A stretch of 64,000 bases of DNA from Taeniopygia guttata (taxonomy: Eukaryota > Chordata > Aves > Passeriformes > Estrildidae): assembly GCF_048771995.1 (NCBI RefSeq), contig NC_133032.1, positions 16,310,501-16,374,500 on the forward strand. The letters are read 5' to 3'. Below the pieces are notes generated by a model. It saw only the letters and a program-made list of their open reading frames with translations, did not search any database and was not told where the DNA came from. The translations under genes were made by a program, and so were the position numbers. Positions 36,664-47,870 of the stretch are shown piece after piece (position 1 is the first letter of the stretch; the number at the start of each line of letters is the position of its first letter).

Positions 36664-39204
36664 TTACTTGGCTTCCTGTGTTTTGCAGTGTGTAATGATG
36701 TGGTCTGGAAACTACTAGTTCAGTGCTTGTGGTGGCCTTAGAGTAGGTAGTGCAGTACAGTAAGAGTGACCAAAGCTGTGAAACAGTTGCTTCTTTTACA
36801 TTTATACTTTGTAACTCAGCTCGGTAGAAATCTGTATCTGAATTTTAGAAGCCCCAATTAAGGGAGATTATCATCCAGAAACCGACCATCAGGACAGTGA
36901 CTACAGGGGAGGTATTTGGCAGAGGTGATGTTGGCTTGCAGTCTACTGCTACTTGTGGTGAAGAGAGAGCCAACAGCTAATCAGGTGGGGAGTGATGTGG
37001 TGAGACTGCCCTAGAATCCAGTTAACTTAAAAAATTTTCTAAAGTTAATATTTGCAGTGGCCTAAAGTAGAAGCAGGCATGGAAAAAGTTAGATTCTTCT
37101 TGTGCCTTGCACCTTCTCAAAGGCACCTCATAGCAGCGTAGAGGAGCTCTAACACTTTTATAAATTCAATACATGAACCAGATCATTTATAGTCATTACA
37201 GTCAATATGTGTTTCAAAAATCCAGGGAAAGAATAGGATGGGGTTATTCCTGGCCAGTGTTTGGAAAGATAAAAAAGAAATAACAGGAAGATGTTTCACA
37301 GCTTTTTCAGAACCACAACTCAAAGGAATCATTATAAAGTGAAGAAGTAAAGGCTGGTGTCGCCGCCTTGCACAGAAGGATCTAAAAACTTTTTGTATTT
37401 TCTATCTCTGATTTCATTACTCCTAATAACTCTTTTCCTGATGGAAGGTAAAGAGGCACCTGAAATATAGATTTGAGTCCTTTTAGTTAAACCTTTATCT
37501 CTTTGTCATAGTGGTTTTTTTTCTTCTGTAGTTTCATTCATCTGCTCTACTGGAACTTTCAGTCGCACAGCGTTAAAATATGGCTGTTCTAAGCTAATAT
37601 GCATTAACTTTTTAAAACCTGTTTTATACATAACCTATTGTATTAATATAAAACGTTAAGGCCATTTTTTCGTTTCCTGGGAATGGCCCATTACATTGTG
37701 AGCAATCTACTCTTGCTTTTTTAGAAAAGACTTTGAACTCAATACAAAAGGAAAATATAATCATGTACAACTATAAAGACTGCTTTTTTCCCTTTTGTGC
37801 AGAGTAACAGAGGTGGATGAGTAGCATGGTAATGAAGAGATGGACCGTCTTTATTAGCAGGCTCGGTGAAAGGGTTCTTTTCAGAACTTCAACTTTTCTT
37901 ATCTTCTTAGTTTTCATGACGTCTATTCGGACTCTTTCCTTTCTTGACTTCCTTTAAAATATGTCTAACAGACTAGCAAAGCCAAGACAGTTCATCCTTC
38001 TTGCCAAAGAAGGCTAGACACAAACTCTGGTAGTTTAGATGCTTCCATTAAAGTTTTTCGTATATTTAGAGAAACATTGCTGTTTGCATTGCTTAAGAAA
38101 TAATCATGTGTATTGACGTCTCACAGTCATTCTTTATTTCTCTAAAAACAAACACAACAAACCCTTGCAACGATGTTTTTATACTGTAGTTAAAAGAGGC
38201 TAACGATACAGGAAGCTTCTTTGAGTAGCAAAATAGAGCTAGAAATACCACTTAACCCTCTGTCCTAGAAATTGGTTAATATAGTGGATTTGTAGAGGGT
38301 TATTTGATGATCTCTCGCCCACTTCTACAATGTGCTCCACAACTCTTTTTGATATTCTCTGCTCCTCCTCTATGCTCCCTATTTTTCTGCTGTTCCTCCC
38401 ACTCTTTCTGCTTCAGTGTTCTTTGTTAAACACACAGTTCACTTTTAATCTTGCTCATTTAAGGAATTCCGCTACAATGAAAGGTGATTGCCATGTGATT
38501 GCAAAAAATTTAATCTGAGTGGTACGACAGAGGAAAACTATGTTCCCTTCTGCCATTCTGATGCAGAGGAAGTATCCCATCACTGTGTTGAGCTCTTGAG
38601 GAAGGAGCCTCAAGAATAGCAACCAAGGAACAGGAAGCATTATTTTTAATCTGACGCTGGAAAACTGAAACCTTAGTTTGTTGACTAGTATTTGCCTGTT
38701 ATAGTATTACAAAGAATATTATAATCCTCTGTGAAGGATATTTATTGTCGCATTACTTAGAGTAATATATCAGTCCAATAGGGTTGCTGTTCAGCCTGTG
38801 TATCTTCAGTGCACTAAGCTGTTAATAGATCTTGGTTTTGAAAGGATGTGGCTTTTATACAAAGACTGCATGGCAAAATCAAAGCATAAATAAGAAATTA
38901 TGCATTCTGTAGACTGAAGGTAGACTGAAGTGTAGACCAAACAAATAATGTCACAGCAAAGTTGACTCTGGCTAGATCTCTTGTAATGAGCAGCTCAGAA
39001 TAATGAATATGATTAGTTTGTTCAATAGATGATGTATTCCAATGATACCAAGTGCCTGCTTTGTGAAAGAAAGGCACTTATCTTAAGTATACAGAAAGAG
39101 CTTGAAAAAGTGATTTAAGGCCCTTGTTGTAACAGGTAAAAAAAGTAAAAATTTGTAGAACTGTGAATCAGTAAGATACATGTTTATATGAGTCCTCTAG
39201 AAAG
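36664..39204. other. Noncoding stretch
   Basis: Unique AT-rich sequence with no recognised gene or transposon. Confidence 0.5.
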
Positions 39205-39272
39205 TGCTTTGAGAAGGACAAGATGATCTCCAGAGGCCATTCCAATTTCAAGGATTCTGTGGTTCTGTGAAC
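39205..39272 (+). mobile_element. CR1 LINE 3' end
   Basis: The segment holds the conserved CR1 3'-terminal block: AAGATGATCTCCAGAGGCC, then ATTCCAATTTCAAGGATTCTG, then the tail repeat ATTCTGTGGTTCTGTGA. These correspond to the GATGATCT..AGGTCCCTTCCAA..CCATTCTGTGATTCTGTGA end typical of avian CR1. The 5' limit is unclear because preceding sequence has diverged. It is the strongest single marker that this is bird DNA. Confidence 0.85.
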
Positions 39273-42200
39273 CATGATTTTGTTTTGCATATATACTAAA
39301 TCAGTGGTCATACAGAATTTATATTTCACAATTTACAGGCATATACCCCGATCAAACAACCTAAGAGTGTATACATGTGTATGTATGTATTTCAGCAATA
39401 GCATAACTATTCCAGGGAATTACATCCCTAAAACTGACATGAATTGCACAAAGTGGTTTACACAGATATATAAGGATTATTTTATATGCAAATGGAAATC
39501 TTACATCATCACTGACAGTAATTCTGATTTTAGCTTTTCATCAGAAGATTATTTAAGAGCTGGTTGTTGTTATTTAAATTCATTGGCTAGAGGTGGATTA
39601 AACTAGATAAAAGAAAGACAATTAAAACAGTTCTAGTTTCATTTTTTAGTTTTAACCCAGAATGGTTACTATAATCTGCTCTTTGTAGCATGGACTTGAG
39701 AACATGTTTTCAGGATGAAAAATATTTATCAAAAAGAATTAATAAATGTTTTAGGTGATTTTTACTGTTTAAAATTATTTTTAGATATGAGCACCATTTG
39801 TAGTTAAAATAGCATTTTCTTCTAAGAAATTTAATTTTTTAAACTGTAAACTAAATTTTCCTGGAAATATACCAAGTGTTGAATTTTTAGGGAAGTGTTG
39901 ATTTTTTCTTTTGACATTTAAATACAGAATATGTAAGTAGAAATACTTTCTGTCTCTGGGGAAACAGCCTCTTTCTGCTGTATGCGACTGCTTAGAAATG
40001 TAGAAACAGTTTTATAGCTAATGATAGTTAAGAAATAACAAGATGTATCTTGTACACAAGAAGCATATATGCTCACAACAGTGTAACAAGTCCTGATGTG
40101 GTTGCTTTGAACTGCCTACAAGATGCATAAAATAATTTTTTCCTTGGCTGCAAGTTCCCACTCTATCATTCTTTCTTACGCTTTGTAACTATATTACTGT
40201 ATTGAAGGGATTCCATTTTTAGTAGAAGCTATTGCCCAGTATGAGGCTCTTCAGGTGACTGTGAAAACTCTTCAGACCATACTCTTATACTGATAGTATG
40301 ATTTTCATGTCATTTCAAAACAAATATATAGATTTAAATGGGGATTTTTTATAAATTCCCAATTATTAGCCTCTTATTGAGAATCAGATGTGTTGCTGAA
40401 GAGTTGTCTGGAAGGTAAAGCAAAATCTTTTAAATGTTCAGCACAGAACGCCTGTTGTCCTTACACAGAATCCTCCTTTGTCATTGGCTGCAACCCATGC
40501 CAAAAAGGTATCCATATCAATATTTCATTTGGTAGGAGAAAGGCATAAAGACAATTTGCCTAATCTCTCCAAATGGTGCGCTTTCTTTTCCAAGGGTTTA
40601 AGTATATGCAATATATTTCAGCCTTACTATATTTATTACATCTCTTCTAGGGAAAGTGGTACGAATCACTCTGTAAAAAAATGAATTTAGAACCTGAGTT
40701 GAGCAAGAAGTATTGCAACCAGTGGTGTATTGCTATAGCATAAAGTATAAGGAAACAGCCTTGTTTTAATCAGTTGATCTGGCAAACTGGGCCTGCACTA
40801 TCTCAATGTGCAGTACAAACAGATACATTAATCTATTAATGCCCATTGAAAAGCATGAGTTCTGTCAGTTCAAAGGAACTTCAGTAAGAGCTCTTGAGGT
40901 CTAGGCAGCCCATTGGGACATCATGGTTACGGCATACGGTTTCTGCAGCATGCAGCCAACTTCAAATCCATCTGCCTTCTGCTCCTTACACTAAGTGCTG
41001 ATGACACAATTAAGAAAATCCCCACACACTTTGTACAAGTCTAAACGAGACTGGTGACAGGTAGGTGGAATATTAGAAGGTAAGCTGCCTGAAAATAAAG
41101 TGTATGGGCACATTCTTTTTGCTCAGAGAAATGTCTGTGCTTCTGAGAACATGCACATCATACCCACTACAAAACATTTAGCTCAATAGTCAGCAATGAG
41201 AATAGGACTTCTGTCCTTCCAGTATGGCTATGGACATGTTAAAGGGTAGCCATTTCTCATGGTGCATTTAGACAAGAATGCTTCATGCTGTGTTTGGAGA
41301 TCACTAATTATCAAGGGAGCTATTAATGATAATGAATATCATGATACGCGTATAGATATGTGAATATCACAATAAATATAGAGAAAAATAATATTTTTGA
41401 ATTGAAGTTATAAAGCATTTTTAATGACATCTTTTGCTAGTTATTTTCTCAGCTTTAGTACACATGTTAATGAAGATCTGATCAGTATTAATATTTTGAT
41501 GTTGTATCTGCTTGTATATAAATGGTGTTTTGTGAGTAGGAAGCAAAATTAAAATGGTGTAGTAAGTATTTAGAGTTTCTGCTTTCTTTTATACACCCAC
41601 ACTACTGGAAATGTTCCACAAATTTAAAAGCAAATCTGAGGTCAAAAAAAATCAGTTTTATTGTCATGTTCTGGTTCTAACAGTTCTATATTATCACTGT
41701 TTGACTTAAAATTATATTTTGGCAGAAAGGGGAGTACTGTTCTTGAATTTTTTTAGTTGTTATTTCTTTATCAATCAAGCTTATTGAGAGGAGGTGAGGG
41801 AAAAGCCTAGATGAATGGATCTAATAAAAAGAATAGGGAAAGAAAAAGGAAATTGAAATTGCTATGGGCATGCTGACAGCATGAAACTAGTGGCCCTCAA
41901 TCCGTACACATATTGCAAATAAGTGAAACACTAGGAAATCAGTAGGAAATAATATGTATAACACATTAAACAACAAATTTAATCACTGATCAAATTTTAA
42001 ATGGCCAAATTATTTATTTAATGATAGAAGTTTTTGCTTGTTTCTTAAAATAATACGTAACTACTTCATATAAATATAGTCTGAGAGAGAAATTTCAGTA
42101 GTGTGACCTATTGCTTCTCCAAGTCAAATCCAAAAGATCCATTTGAAAACTTTGCATTTGAGTGGTTAAATGAAATGCAGTTATCAGAGACTGAAGCTTC

Positions 42201-42448
42201 AGCTGTGTAAGAACTTGTACAGGGAAAAAAAATAGAAACCAAATGTGAACAGAACCAGAACCTGTCAATTCAGACACCATACACTCAGGAAATTCCACAG
42301 TTTCTGAGGAAGGCTCATGTCTTAGCATGCTATCACTCCTTCCAACAAATCTTGGACCCGTAGATCTGGTAGGAATTTCCAGAAGTCACGTATCCTATCC
42401 TCCTGCAGTGTAATGGGATCAGTGACAGTTCTATAATTCCTGATTTTT
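39273..42448. other. Noncoding stretch
   Basis: AT-rich sequence. A donor-like GAAG|GTAAGC occurs near 41,080, but no open exon could be paired with it. No gene was recognised. Confidence 0.5.
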
Positions 42449-42496
42449 TCATTCATTATTTATTATTTATTTATTCTTTCATTCTTTATTTCTTCC
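42449..42496. repeat. (TTTA)/(ATTC) low-complexity tract
   Basis: An imperfect ATTCATT, TATTTATT and CTTTCATT array directly left of the antisense CR1 fragment. In that orientation it could be a derived CR1 3'-tail microsatellite (inference). Confidence 0.75.
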
Positions 42497-42499
42497 TAA

Positions 42500-42905
42500 A
42501 ATAATTTCTAATAGACAACCTGCAATTTCTTCAGGCAAGCTATTCCAGTATTCCAGTATGTTTGTGGTTAGATTTCTCCCCACACTTCCCAATATCTAAT
42601 TTTAAATTTTTTCTGGTTTATTAGTTCTTGCCCTGTACAAAATAGAGAAAGAGAATACATTTATATTATTCCTTTACAGTGTCCTTTTATATCCTTTAAG
42701 ACTGTTACCATGTTGTCTCTAGTTGTCTCACACAGAAACCATTCTGAAATACCCAAAATCGGACATGATGCTGTAGCTGTGGCCTAAGAAATGCATAGCA
42801 CAGCAGAGGGATTATTTCTTGTGCCCTGCATGTTATTATCCTATTCGTACATTTCAAGATCATGTTGCTTGTTTGCTTTTTTGGCTTGTTGGAAGCCTTC
42901 CTTTC
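42500..42905 (-). mobile_element. Old CR1-type LINE fragment, 3' region in antisense
   Basis: Plus-strand blocks match the reverse complement of the CR1 3' region in order. First CAAGCTATTCCAGTATTCCAG, then GATTTCTCCCCACACTTCCC with AATATCTAATTTTAAA, then AGACTGTTACCATGTTGTCTC. After that come GATGCTGTAGCTGTGGCC, GAGGGATTATTTCTTG, and CTTTTTTGGC. These correspond to the family's TTCTTCCTAATATCTAATCTAAA, GTGTGGCC and GGATAATCACTTCC-type blocks. Divergence is high and small indels are frequent, so the copy is old. Confidence 0.8.
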
Positions 42906-44563
42906 TTGTTTTGATAAAGTGTGCTCAGATGTAGAAAGATCGGCTTTCTAATGCGTGCTGGATGTTGTACATTCCCAGGACAAATGTCAGTTATTTTTAA
43001 AGTATGTCAAAACCAAATTCTGACTAATTTTAACCTTCTACATGCTTATTGTGAGCAGCACCACATGACTTGCCAGAGATTCCAGCTGCTTTATTTTTTT
43101 TTTTTTTTTTTGTCATTTTCCAAGCAATGCAATCACACAGGATATTGTGATCTGGCAGACAGAACCTGAATGCTAAAGTGTAGAACAAATTGTACTATAG
43201 TTAAATTATTGTAAAGAATAACTGTGTGCAGACATATATTTTCATGCTTTCATATAAGCTTCTGCACACACAAACACATTTTGTTGTATTCCATACTATG
43301 GGATAAGAAAAGTAGAATAAAGGCAAAAGTGCATGGGTTGCTACTGTGCTTGGGCTCCATTTTCCATTTGTTTTGGTGGAGACTGCTTAGTGCGTTTTAT
43401 TTTAAGCAGGAAGTCAACACTACATATTTTTGTTCAGTCAGAAATAAATCTGAATTTTATTTTTTTTGAAATCTAACCCCCACAGTTGGATGGATCTAGG
43501 AAATTCTTGACTAAGTGTCATTTGGATGTGGTTCCATCCATGTTTCTTAGAATGTTTTTATATCCTGTGCCCTTTAAAGTTTTTCTTCACCTGTATTTCA
43601 GGAGGAAAAGTATTTCTTAGCCTAAAAAATTGTTACTGAATTTCAAATGATAAAGTCATGGTTATATAAAACTAAACTGTGACATTCTGTAAGGTCAATA
43701 CATTTAAATGTATTATTTCATCTGACTAAAATGTGCTAGAGGTGGCTCAAAGGTTGGTTCAGTCTCAAAGAGAATTGCATCACAGGCAGTTGAGTCTTAC
43801 ACAGCTCTTCTTCAAGTAGATGGAAAAAGTTCTCTGTATCCACACAGAGAATCCTTAATTTCTGGCCTCCATACATAGACTTTAGTATCTATGTGGGCCT
43901 TTTGAAATCAACTAGACTCCAGCAGAAGGTGAAGATTGTCATAGCAGGGATTTACCTATATTATATATATAGGTATTACAAAACTCTTTCTCTCTCTCTC
44001 TCTAAAGGCTAGCCTTCACTAGGTGCTACAAAAGCAGATATTATATCTTAAATATTTTCCTAATAATCTTTATATGCAAACTTTCTGATTGATGAAAACT
44101 CGCTTGAGATGAACTAATCATCTGGTACTTTGCAATGTTGAACATTTTTAACATTTGATGCATTTTCAAGTATTTCTGGAAGCACAGAATGGAGCATCTG
44201 TGATTTTGGCATTTAGTAGTAGTGATCTGGATCTATATGATGGCAGTGTATTACTTTAAAAAAATCTGGATAACCGCTTTAAAAAATGTTCTTTGAGGAA
44301 GGAATGCAAAGACAGCTTCAAGAGGGCTTAGAAATCTGTTTGGCTTGTCTGCTGAGAGACTTGGCTGCCCATCAGTCTCTTTTATACTTTTGGGTCTGAG
44401 TAATGTGTTTGCTTCTAATAATGTAAAAACAACTCCTTTTGTATATTTCCATGAGATCAGTACAGATTCATTCTTATAGTTCATTGAAGTTTGTTTGACA
44501 GTCTGTTGAAAATATAATTGCTGAATCATCACTGCCTGTCCATTATGAGTAAATTCCTCTTAC
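42906..44563. other. Noncoding stretch with T and TC tracts
   Basis: T18 at 43094-43111. A short TACCTATA..TATAGGTA inverted repeat at about 43,953-43,975. A (TC)n run at about 43,985-44,003. No gene was recognised. Confidence 0.55.
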
Positions 44564-44765
44564 CTTTTGAACACCATGACTCATTTTGAAGGATACAAAA
44601 GCTATTCATTATTGTTATTGCTTCTTGGCCTAAGTGGCTGCCCTGAGTTTGAGATCCTGCAAACTCTTTCTGTTGGAAAAGAAGCTCATGATAAGAGCAG
44701 AGGATCTCTGTACAGAGCTGCACTGAAGAATGTTTGAAGGTCTCATTTTGTGCGTGTAGGAGGAT
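44564..44765 (-). other. Candidate 202-bp coding exon, minus strand
   Basis: On the minus strand a strong acceptor (TTGCTTGCTGTTGTTCTTTAG) leads into 202 bp that end at donor AAAAG|GTAAGA. One frame is open for all 67 codons (phase 0 in, phase 1 out). It includes LLHAQNETF, LCTEILCSYHELLFQQKEF, SQTQGSHLGQEA and ILQNESWCSK, with two N-glycosylation-type sequons and four cysteines. The other frames have stops. No family was recognised. Openness over 67 codons plus good sites at both ends makes this one of the better candidates. It would make most sense with further exons to the right (upstream), of which none is proven. Confidence 0.28.
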
Positions 44766-45188
44766 CTAAAGAACAACAGCAAGCAAATTCTTCTGCCTGT
44801 ACCATCACCCGGTTTTAGCAAAAAATGTATGGAAGTTTTTCCAACAACAATTTTACTAGAGCTATTCCAGGCTATATTTTGTATTTTTGTACCTTTTTTC
44901 CCCCCCTACGTCTTGTGTTTTTCTTGTATCTCCTTTATATAAAGGTAGATAGGTATTTCCCCAAATCACCTCTGCCCAGTCTATTTCAAATCATTGCAGT
45001 CTCACATGGACCTTTGGAGTGAGTAAAGGTGTTTCCACTGTGAAGAGAAGGAATTTGTTTTAAAAACCTAACTAAACTTAAATCATGCAAATACTATCCT
45101 TTATCAGCTTGGACGAAAAGAGCATATTACTAGACTACCAGCTCAGATTAAACATTATGAAAATTAATCTCTTTTCCTTCTATTTTAG
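44766..45188. other. Spacer between divergently oriented candidate exons
   Basis: It separates the minus-strand candidate (44,564-44,765) from the plus-strand one (45,189-45,376). It contains a T/C-rich patch near 44,890-44,906. Nothing else was recognised. Confidence 0.4.
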
Positions 45189-45376
45189 ATGTTCTGTCTT
45201 CTCCATCTGTCCAGACCAGTAACCTTGCTATCATATCAGATTCTTTTTGTTCTGTTGCTGGGTTATGGATTTGTCTGGAAAGCCTATGCTTCCTTTCTGT
45301 GCACTGACCACCTTATCTATATTACCCTTGCAGGGTGTACTTTTGAAAGCATATTGGTTCTGAACTTCAAAAAAAG
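45189..45376 (+). other. Candidate 188-bp exon encoding a hydrophobic peptide
   Basis: A strong acceptor (CTCTTTTCCTTCTATTTTAG) ends at 45188. A strong donor AAAAAAG|GTAAGA starts at 45377. One frame is open throughout (62 codons, phase 0 in, phase 2 out) and begins with ATG as the first exon codon. The peptide has two hydrophobic stretches, LLSYQILFVLLLGYGF and LIYITLAGCTFESILVL, followed by basic NFKK. That would suit a membrane segment with cytosolic flank. Joined to 53,193 in phase it continues RTLSRKSSESGSTESYKTR and ends at a TGA. No family was recognised. T-rich DNA generates hydrophobic peptides by chance, so caution is needed. Confidence 0.25.
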
Positions 45377-46023
45377 GTAAGAACGGAAAGGAGGGAAATT
45401 ATGCTGCCATGAGATTGTTTCTTCAGGCAATATGAGGTATATAATGCTTCAACCGAATTAATGAGCTCTGTATTTCACACTGCATCATATTACATGATGA
45501 GGGAGTTCATATCAGGCCAAGAATTAGAACTCAAACCCTGCAAACCCAAAAGTTTGTGCATGTTTGATCCATCAAGCTCTCTCTTTATCTCTAATCTGGC
45601 AGAATCATCCAGGTAACCTGTGAATAAGCCTAATTATTTAATTGTCATACAGCTGGCTGAAGAATACATGCACAAAGTGGTAAAATTTTAGTCTTGGTTT
45701 CCTGAGATACTGCCTTCTTTAATTTGAGTCTCTCGAGAACTAATCTCCAGACAGCTTTCTCCTATTCTCTGTATTACCTTTCACAGTTTCTTCCCTCCAG
45801 TTTTTCACTTGCACCACAACTCACCCTTTCCTTTCCTTCTGTCCCTACCTACCTCCTCTTAAGCTTTAGTCACTGTCATCATCTTCGACTCCATCACAAA
45901 TTATCTGTAATGCATCAGAGTTCTCTCTCATTCTTTTATTCTTGCCCTGTATCACACAATTTCCACAAGCATATCTGTGCTTCTATTCTCTGCCCCACTT
46001 GCTAAGTGCAAGATTTCACTTAC
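45377..46023. other. Pyrimidine-rich noncoding stretch
   Basis: About 45,700-46,000 is C/T-rich on the plus strand. The open frame there is a composition artefact rich in Ser, Leu and His. Confidence 0.5.
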
Positions 46024-46088
46024 CAGGAGGCAAAAAGGTGGTCTAAGGACGGCCAAGTTTGGATACCCTTGCTTTTATTCCCCAGTGG
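46024..46088 (-). other. Candidate 65-bp exon, minus strand
   Basis: Acceptor AGTCCTAGTCTTCCAG and donor CTCCTG|GTAAGT on the minus strand enclose one open frame, PLGNKSKGIQTWPSLDHLFA (phase 0 in, phase 2 out). Joining it to the 44,564-44,765 candidate creates a TGA at the junction, so the two do not form one coding chain. Confidence 0.12.
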
Positions 46089-47829
46089 CTGGAAGACTAG
46101 GACTCAATGGTGGGGATCACAAGGCAGAGGAATACAGAGTATTCCTATTCCAAAATGAGACAGCTTGGCCAGACAGCGGCGGTTTCCTCTCTTGTTTCAG
46201 GCCATGACTCAGTCTAAGCCAGAAGTGCAGAATATGTGATAGAAATTGCAAATTGGATGGCTAGAGGCCAGTTAAATCTGTAACTTTGCCCGTAAGACTG
46301 CCCCACCTACCTAAGGCAGATGACATATTCTTTGCAATTACTTCCTGTATTTTTTATGATAATAATCAGCCAGAATCTGAAAAGAAAAAAAAAAAAGCTT
46401 TTCTAAACAGCCACTAAACCACAACTTTCTGGAACTGTTTGGGTCCTGCTGGACAGCTGTAGTTGCTACTTTTCAGACAGAAAAAACCCTATTTTTGAAA
46501 AAATGGATGTTGAAACCCATATATAATGTTCTTGATCATTCTATTTTTCCCTTATATTCCCAACACAGAACCCTATCATTCTAGCAGAAGTACATCACAT
46601 TGTCAGTGGAAATTTCACCCAAGGAATGATTTCATAATAGTGGGTTTTGCAAGGCACATTTGTAGCAAACAAATGCCAACCATTCCTCTTCTCCACTGCA
46701 GGGTAATTGTGTTACAGTGAAAGGCTTTTAACTATGAATCTGACTGAATTGCTCAACCCCCCAGGAGACATTCCTGGAACATGAATTTCAGTTTGGCATG
46801 CTGAACGCACTGTTCCTGCAGCTGCTGCTACCACTGACCAGATACTCTGTAGGAGGGGAGCACTGTAAGACAGTGGTGGCAAGGAAATCCTGAGAGAGTG
46901 TGGAAGAGAATAGTGGTGCTTCAGAGCAGGAATAGCATTGACTAAAAGCTTCAGTGTAGATTTTAGAAGTGTTATGCACAAAACACCCATCTGAGTAATA
47001 CGACTCACTGACTGTCATTCTGCTTTGATCACAGACTTTTAACTGCTTCAGTATTTGGTTAATCTCAGAAAAAAAAAAGTAAAATCTAATGTGCTTTATA
47101 ATTTTTCTGGTTATTTTCAACCAGAAAATCAATAAAATTCTGTCATGTATTGCACTACTTAAAGTGATGAACAACTGTGCATCAAGGATTGCCCTTTATC
47201 AACAGTGTCTGCTATATACATTTGTTTAGTGAACATAGGCATAGAAAGGTGCTTATTATGGAGTATCTGTCATAATTTTGATTTATACTTATGAAAGCAT
47301 ATAGTTGGCACTAAGCTCCTGGAACCTTACCTTTTGCTTTTCATCTTGACACCCTACCCAAAAGAAATGAATAAGTCCTGTTGCAGTTCTAATTTTCCTT
47401 TGGAAAACAATACAGAAACACACATCAAATAATATTATCCTAAATTGTTGAATACATAAGGAAAGGACACAAGACTTAGAGTGTCCTTCTATGGATACTG
47501 TCTTTTATTAGATTTTTATCTGATGTCAATTACTATACTTCTTTTGTGTTCCCAAACTGAATTTACTCTTCAGAAAGTTAAAATTAGGATTTTTAAATGC
47601 TCTCAGTGCAATTTAGGAGGCCCTGTGCTGCTCAGCAGCCTCTTCTCTCTTCCCTGGGCTGACCACTTTCTGAGCAAGGGAAGAGTCCTTCCAAGACCTA
47701 GTCCCAGCACACAGTGCTTCAGGTAGTAAAAGACAGTAAAGTGAGAACAGTGTTCTAGTTTCTCATTGTATCATCTGTGTACTATGTGTACCAAACAAAC
47801 ATGTACCAGCATGTTTGTGTGATTAATAG
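46089..47829. other. Noncoding stretch
   Basis: Overlapping minus-strand open frames near 46.7-47.2 kb show no family resemblance. Nothing else was recognised. Confidence 0.45.
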
Positions 47830-47870
47830 TTTTTTTTCTTTTTTCTTTTTTTTTTTTTTTCCTGTTCAGG
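47830..47870 (+). other. Long pyrimidine tract with acceptor-like CAG
   Basis: About 33 bases of nearly pure T/C are followed by CCTGTTCAG ending at 47869. This is a very strong splice-acceptor look-alike. The sequence after it has no good donor for more than 100 bp. If used it would have to be a terminal exon. A T-rich repeat is an equally good explanation. Confidence 0.3.

Noticed and set aside
45724..46005. 93-codon plus-strand frame
   Set aside because: Ser/Leu/His-rich readout of a pyrimidine-rich stretch. No splice context.
46024..46088. Coding junction between 46,024-46,088 and 44,564-44,765 (minus)
   Set aside because: The join creates TGA exactly at the junction, so the two cannot be consecutive coding exons.
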